From the NCBI GenBank assembly GCA_947472645.1, contig CANJBQ010000006.1, forward strand, positions 48,116 to 112,115: 64,000 bases of DNA, given 5' to 3'. Source of the DNA: Burkholderiaceae bacterium. Lineage in GTDB: Bacteria > Pseudomonadota > Gammaproteobacteria > Burkholderiales > Burkholderiaceae. The notes beneath the pieces were generated by a model, which saw only the letters and a list, made by a program, of their open reading frames with translations, searched no databases and was not told the DNA's origin. The position numbers were made by a program, and so were the translations under genes. This document shows positions 56,035 to 64,000 of the stretch, piece after piece; positions within the stretch are counted from its first letter, which is position 1; each line of letters opens with the position of its first letter.

Positions 56035-57200
56035 TAAAAACCTGTCTTGTAAGAAATATAAGCAAAAAGGCCATCAACTAATACGATGACAACAATACTA
56101 CTCACTACTGCTCTTGTAGTAGAGATTCCGACGGCTGCAGCACCGGTCCCAGTTTGCATGCCTCTCATACATCCAATACCTGCAACAACCACTCCAAAAA
56201 TCACCGACTTAATGACGCCAGAATAAATATCATCTAAGTCCACCATACTAATTAGACCCTTATATGATGTGATAAAAGGAATCTGATATAAAGTCATCGT
56301 CAACATGACAGCGAGGACGCTAATCAGATTTGCAAACATGGTCAAAATTGGTACGACAATTATTCCTGCAATCACACGGGGCATGACCAAAAATCGAATA
56401 GGGTTAATCCCCGCCGTTGTCAAAGCATCAACTTCGTTATTCACAGTCATTGTTCCAATCTCGGCAGCAAAAGCTGCAGCAGATCTTCCAGCAAATAAAA
56501 TGGCTGTAATTAAAGGCCCTAACTCTCTAAAAATTCCCTTGGATACTAGCGGCGCAACGTATGTTGATGCACCATATTGTTGTAGCCCAACTGCCGATTG
56601 AAAAGCAAGAATCACGCCAATTAAAAATGCGACTAGAGCAACAATTGGCAATGCTAAAACTCCGGCTTGTGAACCAGCAAACACCATATCTCGCCAACGT
56701 AAATCTAACGGTTTGCAGGCGACCCAAAAAAAACCAGCAGTGACCTTACCAATAAAATCAATTAACGATTTGATGTCCTGGAAAAAAGTGGCCGTGCTTT
56801 TTCCTAATCGGATAATCATTCGATCACTCAATTTTTCATCTTGCGCAGGGTACAGAGGATCAATAGGACTAAATCGGCTTAACAGCATTCGATATTTTTC
56901 ATCTAAACCATTGATCTGAAAATGCCCTTTTGCTAATTCTTGTTGGCGATGCAAATCGATGAGATAAGCAACTCCAGCACTATCAACATATTCAACATCT
57001 TTGGCATTGACAATGAGCTCTGGATGAAGAGAAGTACTTTTTTTTAACCACGCTTTTTGACGTGGCGTAATGTCATTCCAAATAGCTGCAACTGACGGGG
57101 TATCTAGGTGACCACGCAGAGTGAGCGTAGTTTTTTGAGGCGATAAAACCTCCCAAATAGCTTGCGTATTTTTAGTCACTTTATTTCGAGTATTCAACAA
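56034..57200 (-). CDS. MlaE-family ABC permease with N-terminal STAS (MlaB-like) domain
   Basis: 388 aa; N-terminal STAS LIVNAKDVEYVDSAGVAYLIDLHRQ; MlaE core RELGPLITAILFAGRSAAAFAAEIGTMTVNNEVDAL. Confidence 0.95.
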   Translation of the reverse strand: MLNTRNKVTKNTQAIWEVLSPQKTTLTLRGHLDTPSVAAIWNDITPRQKAWLKKSTSLHPELIVNAKDVEYVDSAGVAYLIDLHRQQELAKGHFQINGLDEKYRMLLSRFSPIDPLYPAQDEKLSDRMIIRLGKSTATFFQDIKSLIDFIGKVTAGFFWVACKPLDLRWRDMVFAGSQAGVLALPIVALVAFLIGVILAFQSAVGLQQYGASTYVAPLVSKGIFRELGPLITAILFAGRSAAAFAAEIGTMTVNNEVDALTTAGINPIRFLVMPRVIAGIIVVPILTMFANLISVLAVMLTMTLYQIPFITSYKGLISMVDLDDIYSGVIKSVIFGVVVAGIGCMRGMQTGTGAAAVGISTTRAVVSSIVVIVLVDGLFAYISYKTGF

Positions 57201-57329
57201 GGATGTCTCGAGAATAAAAAGATACCTAATGAAAAACTATGCATGGAATTCATTCTTTTTTCTATAAGGTATTGGGCAGGTTTAAGACTCTTAATGACTC
57301 GATTGTATGTCATTCTTTTGACTTCATAA

Positions 57330-57361
57330 AAAAAGAGGTCGCATTTCTGCGACCTCTTTTT
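57330..57361. terminator. Strong Rho-independent terminator (potentially bidirectional) downstream of CocE-like gene
   Basis: AAAAAGAGGTCGCA-TTTC-TGCGACCTCTTTTT: perfect 14-bp stem, 4-nt loop, A-tract and T-tract flanks, 13 bp beyond the stop of the minus-strand gene at 57374. Confidence 0.88.
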
Positions 57362-57373
57362 AAAACAACGAAA

Positions 57374-59119
57374 TTACTTCTTAGGTATGACTGGGCAAAG
57401 AATATAAGACTGATGCTTTGGTCCAGTATGTAAGGTGACTTGACCATCAAAAATCTCTGGCGGACGATCGCCAGGATGATTATGCGTAAATGGTCCAACA
57501 CCTGTAAATGGATATTTCATATTAGAAAGTCTTGCGCCTGTGGCGCCAGGATATACATAATCTTTACCACGTACAGTGAGACCAATACGGTAGCCAGCAG
57601 GAACCACAATGCTGGTTGGTAATACTTCGATATCTAACTCATAAATCTCACCCGGTTTGAGCAACTCTTTTTTCGTGTGGGGATGATACGGGCGATATGG
57701 CAATGACAACTCAGGATCCAACTCCCGATGCGAAGCTCTCAACCAACCTTGAGCAATCGGGGTGTTAGGATCTAAGGCCCCCTGGAACGTGATTTCTTTC
57801 ATATTCGGATCAAAGACGCGCATGATGATGAACATATCAGCATCTTGTGTACTAGATGAAACAAATAATTTTGCAGCCATTTGTCCGGTAATTTCAGTGT
57901 CTTGCTCAAGCGGCATTGTTAAAAAGGTAACGCCCTCTGATAAACCTTGATAAGTAACCTTGCTGTCTTTGTTAGCCTCTGCAGTTCCCATCATAGTGCT
58001 TGAAGCATCAATATACATCTTGGTCCATTGTGTTGAAGCAAGTGGCCATGAAGTTTCTGCACGCTCAACAAATTTTTCCCCAGGATGACGAACATTTAAA
58101 GAAACTTTCGGCTGTTGATCCCAGCCATTTTTTTCTCCCTTGAGGAAGTAATTAAAAAACTTGAGTTGCATCAAACGACCATAATCGGTATAAAAATGCG
58201 TCCAATGCTCAATACCATGCATTTCTAACCATTTATGCTCTGAAGCTGAACGTACAAATCCTTCAACGTTACCGCGGGTATGTAACCCCTGACCACCCCA
58301 GTTACCTGCTGATAAAAATGGTACTTTAATCTTGCTATAGTCAGGTGTGCGTGATTTCCAAAACTCATCATCAAATTCGTGCTTATAGGTGAGTCCACCG
58401 AAATCAAAACGATTAGCGCCTAACTCTTCTGTACTTAAAGTATCCGGTCCAGAAACCCAGTCTCCAGTAATCTTACTGCGATGTCCATTTTTACCTAAAC
58501 CATATTGAACTGTTTTAACCTGCATCTCGTACCAGTTTTCAATAAAGTTACATAAAATTCCACCATGGTGACTGAGGTCGCGATAAAAGTCATTGGCGCC
58601 TTCCCAAATACACATCGCGGTCAAATGCTTGGGCTGCAGTGCAGCAACTTGCCATTGATTCATTCCGTAATAGGAAATACCGTTGATACCAACCTTGCCG
58701 TTCGACCAAGCTTGAGTACCCGCCCAATCAATACAAATAGCAAAATCTTGTGCTTCTCTGGCGCTCCAAAGCTCCACATATCCTGGCGAACGTCCGCATC
58801 CTCTTGAGTCAACTCGAATCACTACATAATCTTCAGGTACCCATTTTTCAGGATCAACAACTTCCCATGACTGAAATTGATTGGTCGTATTTGCGCCAAC
58901 CTCTGGATACGTTTCAATCATCCGATCCCAGCAAGTCTTATAGATTTGCTCAAAATGTAAGTACTTGGCATATGGGCCGTATGTAATGATGGCAGGATAT
59001 TTACCTTCTTTAATAGGACGAAATACATCAGCACGAACAACAAGACCATCATCTAGTGTGATCGGAACATCCCAGTCAATTTGCATACCTGCACGAACTT
59101 CAGATTGAAAACTACCCAT
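57374..59119 (-). CDS. CocE/NonD-family hydrolase (X-Pro dipeptidyl-peptidase S15-like)
   Basis: 581 aa; VVIRVDSRGCGRSPGYVELWSAREAQDFAICIDWAGTQAWSNGKVGINGISYYGMNQWQVAALQP. Confidence 0.95.
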   Translation of the reverse strand: MGSFQSEVRAGMQIDWDVPITLDDGLVVRADVFRPIKEGKYPAIITYGPYAKYLHFEQIYKTCWDRMIETYPEVGANTTNQFQSWEVVDPEKWVPEDYVVIRVDSRGCGRSPGYVELWSAREAQDFAICIDWAGTQAWSNGKVGINGISYYGMNQWQVAALQPKHLTAMCIWEGANDFYRDLSHHGGILCNFIENWYEMQVKTVQYGLGKNGHRSKITGDWVSGPDTLSTEELGANRFDFGGLTYKHEFDDEFWKSRTPDYSKIKVPFLSAGNWGGQGLHTRGNVEGFVRSASEHKWLEMHGIEHWTHFYTDYGRLMQLKFFNYFLKGEKNGWDQQPKVSLNVRHPGEKFVERAETSWPLASTQWTKMYIDASSTMMGTAEANKDSKVTYQGLSEGVTFLTMPLEQDTEITGQMAAKLFVSSSTQDADMFIIMRVFDPNMKEITFQGALDPNTPIAQGWLRASHRELDPELSLPYRPYHPHTKKELLKPGEIYELDIEVLPTSIVVPAGYRIGLTVRGKDYVYPGATGARLSNMKYPFTGVGPFTHNHPGDRPPEIFDGQVTLHTGPKHQSYILCPVIPKK

Positions 59120-59159
59120 ATCAAATATCTCCTGTCTATATAAATCGAATTAAGTCTTA

Positions 59160-60323
59160 TTATAAATTGCGAATATTCAGAACCCTTTGTGCATTTGCAC
59201 TCAAAAGTGCAATCCGTTCTTTATTCGTCAGTTGTGTCTCCATAATATGTCCAACGGGGTCTAAACTCCACGGGATTGGTTGATCTGTGCCAATCATTAA
59301 CTGACTCGTACCAACCTGATTTGCTAAGTGTCTCAATGCCTCAGGCGTAAAAACCAAGGTATCAAAATATAACTGGCGAAGATATTCGGTTGGTTTTTTC
59401 TTAAGAACAACGGAGGTATTACAGTTGCTCGGCGAAATAAAACAACTGTAGTCCATGCGCGGTGCATATGAACCCAGGAATCCACCACCATGCGCGGCGA
59501 TAAATTTAATTTGCGGGAACCTCTCTAAAGTACCTTCATAAATAAGATGTTGCAACGCAATCGTCGTATCTAATGGATTGCCGATGACATTCGACATCCA
59601 GCCATTTCCTTTGAATCGTTTAGCAAGCTCTGGTGTACTTTGGGGGTGGATAAAGAATGCCGCGCCCAACTCCTGACCCTTTGCCCAAATCGGATCAAAC
59701 ATGGGGTCAGAAAATTCGATGCCTGCCACATTAGCCTGAATCGCAGCGCCCTTCATTCCAGGGGTCTTCATGATAGCTTCTAACTGTTTTACAGCTAAAT
59801 CTGGAAACTGCATCGCTAAACAACCAAATGCATTAAATCGAGTGGGGTACGCCGCACAAAGCTTTGCCAAATTATCATTATTAATTCGACAAATCTCAGT
59901 TGCTAACTCTCGATCTTTTCTATACCAATACGTGTTAATCGATAAAACCTGCATATCAATGCCCATCGCATCCATTGATGCTAGACGGTCTTTAATGACG
60001 TCGTCATTGGTAAAAGAAATGTAGTGTTGTGGACCACCTTTTACCGCTCCATTCACATACGTTCCAGTTCCTGCGAGGGCAACTGCCTCTTGAAAGAAAC
60101 AGTGAGCATGAACATCAATTGTTTTCACTTTCTTGCCGTCAATGATAGTGGGCGCTCGCTTAGTTCCTGCTAATGGGTGTCTAAAATTGAGGGTTGGATC
60201 ATTACCATAATCGCTTCCTCCTAGATCGCGTGTTTGGGCAACCGCGGTTCCCAACATCTCACAGGAACAAAAAGTAAGACCAGAAAATACCGTATTCTTC
60301 AAAAACCGACGTCTTGAACTCAT
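59160..60323 (-). CDS. Tat-exported amidohydrolase-2 family protein
   Basis: 387 aa; twin-arginine signal SRRRFLKNTVFSGLTFCSC; TIDVHAHCFF; AAFFIHPQ; KFIAAHGGGFL; LMIGTDQPIPW. Confidence 0.9.
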   Translation of the reverse strand: MSSRRRFLKNTVFSGLTFCSCEMLGTAVAQTRDLGGSDYGNDPTLNFRHPLAGTKRAPTIIDGKKVKTIDVHAHCFFQEAVALAGTGTYVNGAVKGGPQHYISFTNDDVIKDRLASMDAMGIDMQVLSINTYWYRKDRELATEICRINNDNLAKLCAAYPTRFNAFGCLAMQFPDLAVKQLEAIMKTPGMKGAAIQANVAGIEFSDPMFDPIWAKGQELGAAFFIHPQSTPELAKRFKGNGWMSNVIGNPLDTTIALQHLIYEGTLERFPQIKFIAAHGGGFLGSYAPRMDYSCFISPSNCNTSVVLKKKPTEYLRQLYFDTLVFTPEALRHLANQVGTSQLMIGTDQPIPWSLDPVGHIMETQLTNKERIALLSANAQRVLNIRNL

Positions 60324-60443
60324 TATGTCTCCTTATTTGTGGGAAGATTCCCTTTTTATTCATCGTAATGGATATCTACTTCATACTACTATGAGGGTTT
60401 TCTCTGAGAATCTACTCCCCTCAATGTGTGGCTTGAATTCTAG

Positions 60444-60998
60444 CTAAGGGAGAACAAGTCCACCTTCAGGAATAGGCATCCGCACTGCATTTAAAACTAA
60501 TGATACAAAACAAAAGTATCCAGCAGTTGCCAAAAGATCAATAATTACTTTTTCACCAAATCGATCCAAAGCTGCTTGATAGCTAGCATCAGAAATATCT
60601 TTTTCAGTCAGTAATTCGGAGATGAAGTTGTATATCAAGGTTTGATCTGGCGTCATCGTCGTTGGTTTTTTACTATGACCAATCGCATCTAGCGTCTCCT
60701 GACTGAGTCCCAACTCTAAAGCAATCTTGCCATGAGCGTGCCACTCATATTTCGCCGACCAAAAGCGCGCGATCATCAAAATCGCCATCTCTCTGAGCTG
60801 CGCAGGCAAGCTATTGTCAAATCGAATAATATCTCCGACTTGCATAATTCGGTCGGCCAGCGCGGGGTTACGCAATAAGGCGGCAAAAGGGCCACGAACA
60901 GCGCCCCTAGGACTAGCGAGCAACTTTTCGACAACAGCTTTCTGTGGCTCAGTGAGTTGATCTGCTGGAATACTCTTAAAACGGGGGGACTCTGCCAT
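60444..60998 (-). CDS. Carboxymuconolactone decarboxylase-family protein
   Basis: 184 aa; LPAQLREMAILMIARFWSAKYEWHAHGKIALELGLSQETLDAI. Confidence 0.9.
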   Translation of the reverse strand: MAESPRFKSIPADQLTEPQKAVVEKLLASPRGAVRGPFAALLRNPALADRIMQVGDIIRFDNSLPAQLREMAILMIARFWSAKYEWHAHGKIALELGLSQETLDAIGHSKKPTTMTPDQTLIYNFISELLTEKDISDASYQAALDRFGEKVIIDLLATAGYFCFVSLVLNAVRMPIPEGGLVLP

Positions 60999-61009
60999 AA
61001 AAACCTTTC

Positions 61010-62176
61010 CTATTGAACGATAGTTTGCATCAGTTGATATAAATCATTTTGCCCCTCAAAACCAATCCCTGGCCGATCCGACAAATACATCATTCCATCA
61101 CTCAGTTTGGCATCATCATGAAAACCAGCAAATGCACCAAATACATCTGGATATGCTTCACAACCACCTAAGCCAAAGCCTGCAACGATAGCCAAAGTCA
61201 TTAGGTTCCCACCGTGTGGAAATACTGAAGAACGACTCCAACCGAGCCCTTCCATCATCTCTAAGGTTTTCGCAAATTGAGTAATTCCGTAAGATTGTGG
61301 AACATCTATTTGAATAATGTCCGACTGAGCTCGAAGCCGTCCAAAGCGAATTAAGTTTTTAACATCAATGGTTGAAAATACATTTTCGCCAGTAGCAATC
61401 GGCGCGTCATATAGATCAACTAAGTCACTGAGTAATTCAAAATCTAAAGGATCAGTCGGCTCTTCAAGCCATCTAAGACCATAAGGTCTCAAGGCGTTCA
61501 CATACTCAATGGCTCTCGGTCTTTGCCAAGCAGCATTGGCATCTACAGCCAACTGTTGGGCAGACCCTACTATCTGGATTGCAGCATCAATTCTTGTCAT
61601 ATCCTCTTCAATCGACGCTCCACCAACTTTAATTTTCATGACTTGATAGCCTTCATCCATCCGCTTCTTAATCTCATCTTGTAATTGGATGAGACCTTTG
61701 CCAGGCGCGTACCAACCTCCACCAACGTAACAAGGAACTTTAGAAGGCAAATGAGCTTTGTTAAAAAGCTTCGCTAAAACCACATACAGTGGCTGTTGTT
61801 CGATCTTGGCAACCAAATCCCAGACAGCAACTTCAATGGTTCCAATGGGTACCGAGCGCTCGGTATGACCGCCAGGTTTCTCGCGTTGCATCATGCATGC
61901 TAAAACTTTACTAGGATCAAAGTTATTTCCCAACTCATTTAAAAGTGACTCAGGTTTTGCTGACATTATTCTTGGAATAAAGCGATCACGCATTTGCGCG
62001 CCACATGCATAACGCCCTGTTGAATTAAATGCATAACCAACAAGAGGTTGGCCATCTCGAATCACGTCAGAGATTACTGCAACGACAGAAGTTGTCATCT
62101 CAGAAAAATCAAAAGCCGCATTACGTAAATTACTGTTTAAAGGAACGCTGATTTCACGAATGGCTGTGATTTTCAT
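61010..62176 (-). CDS. Enolase-superfamily (mandelate racemase subgroup) dehydratase, D(-)-tartrate dehydratase (TarD)-like
   Basis: 388 aa; YQVMKIKVGGASIEEDMTRIDA (KxK), AVDANAAW, WLEEPTDPLD, ATGENVFS, SVFPHGGNLMTLAIVAGFGLGGCEAYPD. Confidence 0.85.
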   Translation of the reverse strand: MKITAIREISVPLNSNLRNAAFDFSEMTTSVVAVISDVIRDGQPLVGYAFNSTGRYACGAQMRDRFIPRIMSAKPESLLNELGNNFDPSKVLACMMQREKPGGHTERSVPIGTIEVAVWDLVAKIEQQPLYVVLAKLFNKAHLPSKVPCYVGGGWYAPGKGLIQLQDEIKKRMDEGYQVMKIKVGGASIEEDMTRIDAAIQIVGSAQQLAVDANAAWQRPRAIEYVNALRPYGLRWLEEPTDPLDFELLSDLVDLYDAPIATGENVFSTIDVKNLIRFGRLRAQSDIIQIDVPQSYGITQFAKTLEMMEGLGWSRSSVFPHGGNLMTLAIVAGFGLGGCEAYPDVFGAFAGFHDDAKLSDGMMYLSDRPGIGFEGQNDLYQLMQTIVQ

Positions 62177-62194
62177 CGAAAAAGTCCGATCTTT

Positions 62195-62824
62195 TTAGGT
62201 CAATGGAGCTGTTGAATACTTTTGAAAGCCTGGCCGAGCTTGCACCCTGACATACCAAGCATCTAAATATTTCATAACAGGCCGCTCAATAGGTAAGTTA
62301 TACCAACGGTAACAAAGAAGCGCTAATGGAATATCAGCAATCGTAAACACATTGCCGGCAATAAATGGACTTTTGCTCAAAGCTTGATCTAAGATCGCCA
62401 TGGTTTGAACGAACGCTTGACGTGTAGACTCTAGATCTTTTAAATTTCTTTGATCTTCGGGCGTTCTAATCCATCCCCAAAATAACGTTCTCATCGGTGG
62501 CCAACCCACCGTGTTATACCAATCCAGCCATTGATCAATCTTGGCACAAATTTGTAAATCCTCTGGATAGAGCGCCTTGTGTTGATCGAATTTACGGGTG
62601 AGGTAACGCATAATGCTGTGGGATTCCCAGAGAATAAAACCATCATCATCAATCGTTGGAACTAAACCATTCGGATTTTTATTTTTATATTCCTCTGTTT
62701 TATTGACCCCATATTCCATTCCGGCATCAATCCGATGAAAAGGTAAGTTCATGTCCTCACATGCCCATAATACTTTTTGTACATTAATCGAGTTTGTGCG
62801 TCCCCAAATCGTTAAATCACTCAT
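62195..62824 (-). CDS. Glutathione S-transferase family protein
   Basis: 209 aa; MSDLTIWGRTNSINVQKVLWACEDMNLPF; NPNGLVPTIDDDGFILWESHSIMRYLTRKF. Confidence 0.94.
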   Translation of the reverse strand: MSDLTIWGRTNSINVQKVLWACEDMNLPFHRIDAGMEYGVNKTEEYKNKNPNGLVPTIDDDGFILWESHSIMRYLTRKFDQHKALYPEDLQICAKIDQWLDWYNTVGWPPMRTLFWGWIRTPEDQRNLKDLESTRQAFVQTMAILDQALSKSPFIAGNVFTIADIPLALLCYRWYNLPIERPVMKYLDAWYVRVQARPGFQKYSTAPLT

Positions 62825-62941
62825 ATTTGCCTTATCGCTTGTTATTTGTCGTTCAATGATAAATCATTCGAAAAAAAATCAGATTACAATTTATAACATT
62901 GAGCATAAGCCTCATTCTTAAAAATATAAGGAAAACGAAAT

Positions 62942-63547
62942 ATGAACACGGCAGACACAAACCCGCTTGTAGAAAAACAATTAATTCGTGAAGTTGTCGA
63001 AAACTGGGTAGTGTGGCGTGACTCAGGACAATGGGAAAAATTTAAAACGGTTTGGCATAGTGATGGTGTCATGATGGCGACATGGTTCCAAGGTCATTTT
63101 GAGGAGTTTATTAAAGTTTCTATCGAAGGCTGGAACAAGGGCGTGAGTATTTTGCACTTCTTGGGCGGCTGTAGCGTAGAGCTGAATGGTCACCGAGCAA
63201 TCGCACAAACCAAAATGACAATCACTCAACGCGGCCCTGTCGACGGCGTCATGTGTGATGTTGTATGTACAGGTCGTTTTTATGATTTTATGGAAAAGCG
63301 TGAAGGCCGATGGGGTGTCGTACTACGTCAACCTATCTATGAAAAAGATCGTCTGAATCCCCTTGATCCAGCCGCTCATCTGGAATTAGATAAAAGCCTA
63401 CTAGAGCAGTTTCCGGAAGGATATCGCCATTTGGCCTATATTCAGACTAAACTAGGATTTACTGTTAAAACAGACATGCCCCAATTAAAAGGCCCCTCTG
63501 TTGAAGCGCTTTATCAACGTGGTCAAGATTGGTTAAATCATGTTTAA
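62942..63547 (+). CDS. SnoaL/NTF2-like nuclear transport factor 2 family protein
   Basis: 201 aa; LIREVVENWVVWRDSGQWEKFKTVWHSDGVMMATWFQGHFEEFIK...GRFYDFMEKREGRWGVVLRQPIYEKDRL. Confidence 0.87.
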   Translation: MNTADTNPLVEKQLIREVVENWVVWRDSGQWEKFKTVWHSDGVMMATWFQGHFEEFIKVSIEGWNKGVSILHFLGGCSVELNGHRAIAQTKMTITQRGPVDGVMCDVVCTGRFYDFMEKREGRWGVVLRQPIYEKDRLNPLDPAAHLELDKSLLEQFPEGYRHLAYIQTKLGFTVKTDMPQLKGPSVEALYQRGQDWLNHV

Positions 63548-64000
63548 AAAATATGGGTTAGGTTTACTGAGGTTACTCTTGCTAAGTTCCATTTGCTTGA
63601 TGGTTCAAGTAAAAGCTCAAACGAATTTTCCTGATAAGCCTCTCCATATTATTGTGCCTCAACCACCAGGTGGTGGCTTCGACTATGTAGGACGTGTCCT
63701 TGCTGACAAAATGGCTCCACTTATGAAAGAAAGCATTATTGTTGAAAATCGCCCTGGAGTGGGGACTGTAGTCGGTACGGATTATGTCGCCAAGCTTCCA
63801 CCCGATGGATACACTGCCGTTGTAGGCTCTATCTCCAATATGGTGATGAATCCTTGGCTCTATAAAACCCTACCCTATGACCCTATTAAGGACTTTGTTC
63901 CTGTAGGACTAGCCATCAGTTATAGCTATACCTTAATCGGACGAAAGGGTTTACCTTTTAATGATTTAAAAGGTCTCATCCAGTATGCAAAAGATAACCC
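63540..64000 (+). CDS. TctC/Bug-family substrate-binding protein, truncated by right window edge
   Basis: Manual translation MFKKYGLGLLRLLLLSSICLMVQVKAQTNFPDKPLHIIVPQPPGGGFDYVGRVLADKMAPLMKESIIVENRPGVGTVVGTDYVAKLPPDGYTAV; ATG overlaps the end of the SnoaL-like gene. Confidence 0.93.
   Translation, partial: MFKKYGLGLLRLLLLSSICLMVQVKAQTNFPDKPLHIIVPQPPGGGFDYVGRVLADKMAPLMKESIIVENRPGVGTVVGTDYVAKLPPDGYTAVVGSISNMVMNPWLYKTLPYDPIKDFVPVGLAISYSYTLIGRKGLPFNDLKGLIQYAKDN

Noticed and set aside
62855-62868. Palindrome AATGAT-AA-ATCATT in the GST/SnoaL-like divergent region
   Set aside because: Short AT-rich dyad in AT-rich intergenic DNA; chance occurrence cannot be excluded.
1-64000. CRISPR arrays, tRNA/rRNA genes, transposases, integrases, prophage or restriction/defence genes
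   Set aside because: Looked for repeats and signature proteins by eye and found none; the mosaic structure is not explained by visible mobile elements.

Overview
The window is a compact, low-to-moderate GC bacterial locus, probably betaproteobacterial (Burkholderiales-like, judged only from gene content). It holds about 63 protein-coding genes. I saw no rRNA, tRNA, CRISPR array, transposase or prophage gene. Main blocks: (1) a split TPP-dependent decarboxylase pair (1-1001, minus). (2) A LysR regulator followed by a colinear operon of about 12 kb (2244-14141): CoxG/M/L/S-type molybdenum hydroxylase, aldehyde dehydrogenase, amidase, enoyl-CoA hydratase, Meh/Ich-like MaoC hydratase, acyl-CoA dehydrogenase, CaiB-type CoA-transferase and CitE-type lyase. 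Together they look like an N-heterocycle or other ring-compound pathway ending in citramalyl-CoA-type cleavage. (3) A mosaic of small cassettes (14145-47785) in which 11 complete TctC/Bug-type periplasmic receptors sit next to hydrolases, dioxygenase, decarboxylases, class II aldolases, amidohydrolases and other catabolic enzymes; a 12th is cut by the right edge. No TctA/TctB permease occurs in the window. (4) An OMF-MFP-RND efflux operon downstream of an Mla-like lipid ABC operon (47850-57200). (5) A second catabolic operon: GST, TarD-like enolase-superfamily dehydratase, CMD protein, Tat-exported amidohydrolase and CocE hydrolase, ending at a strong hairpin terminator. The best candidates for something new are the permease-less receptor/enzyme cassette island with a single recognisable regulator, the molybdenum-hydroxylase-to-citramalyl-CoA operon, and an alpha/beta hydrolase (39946-40737) whose nucleophile serine appears replaced by glycine next to a CCC triplet. 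All assignments come from reading motifs by eye; no database search was run.
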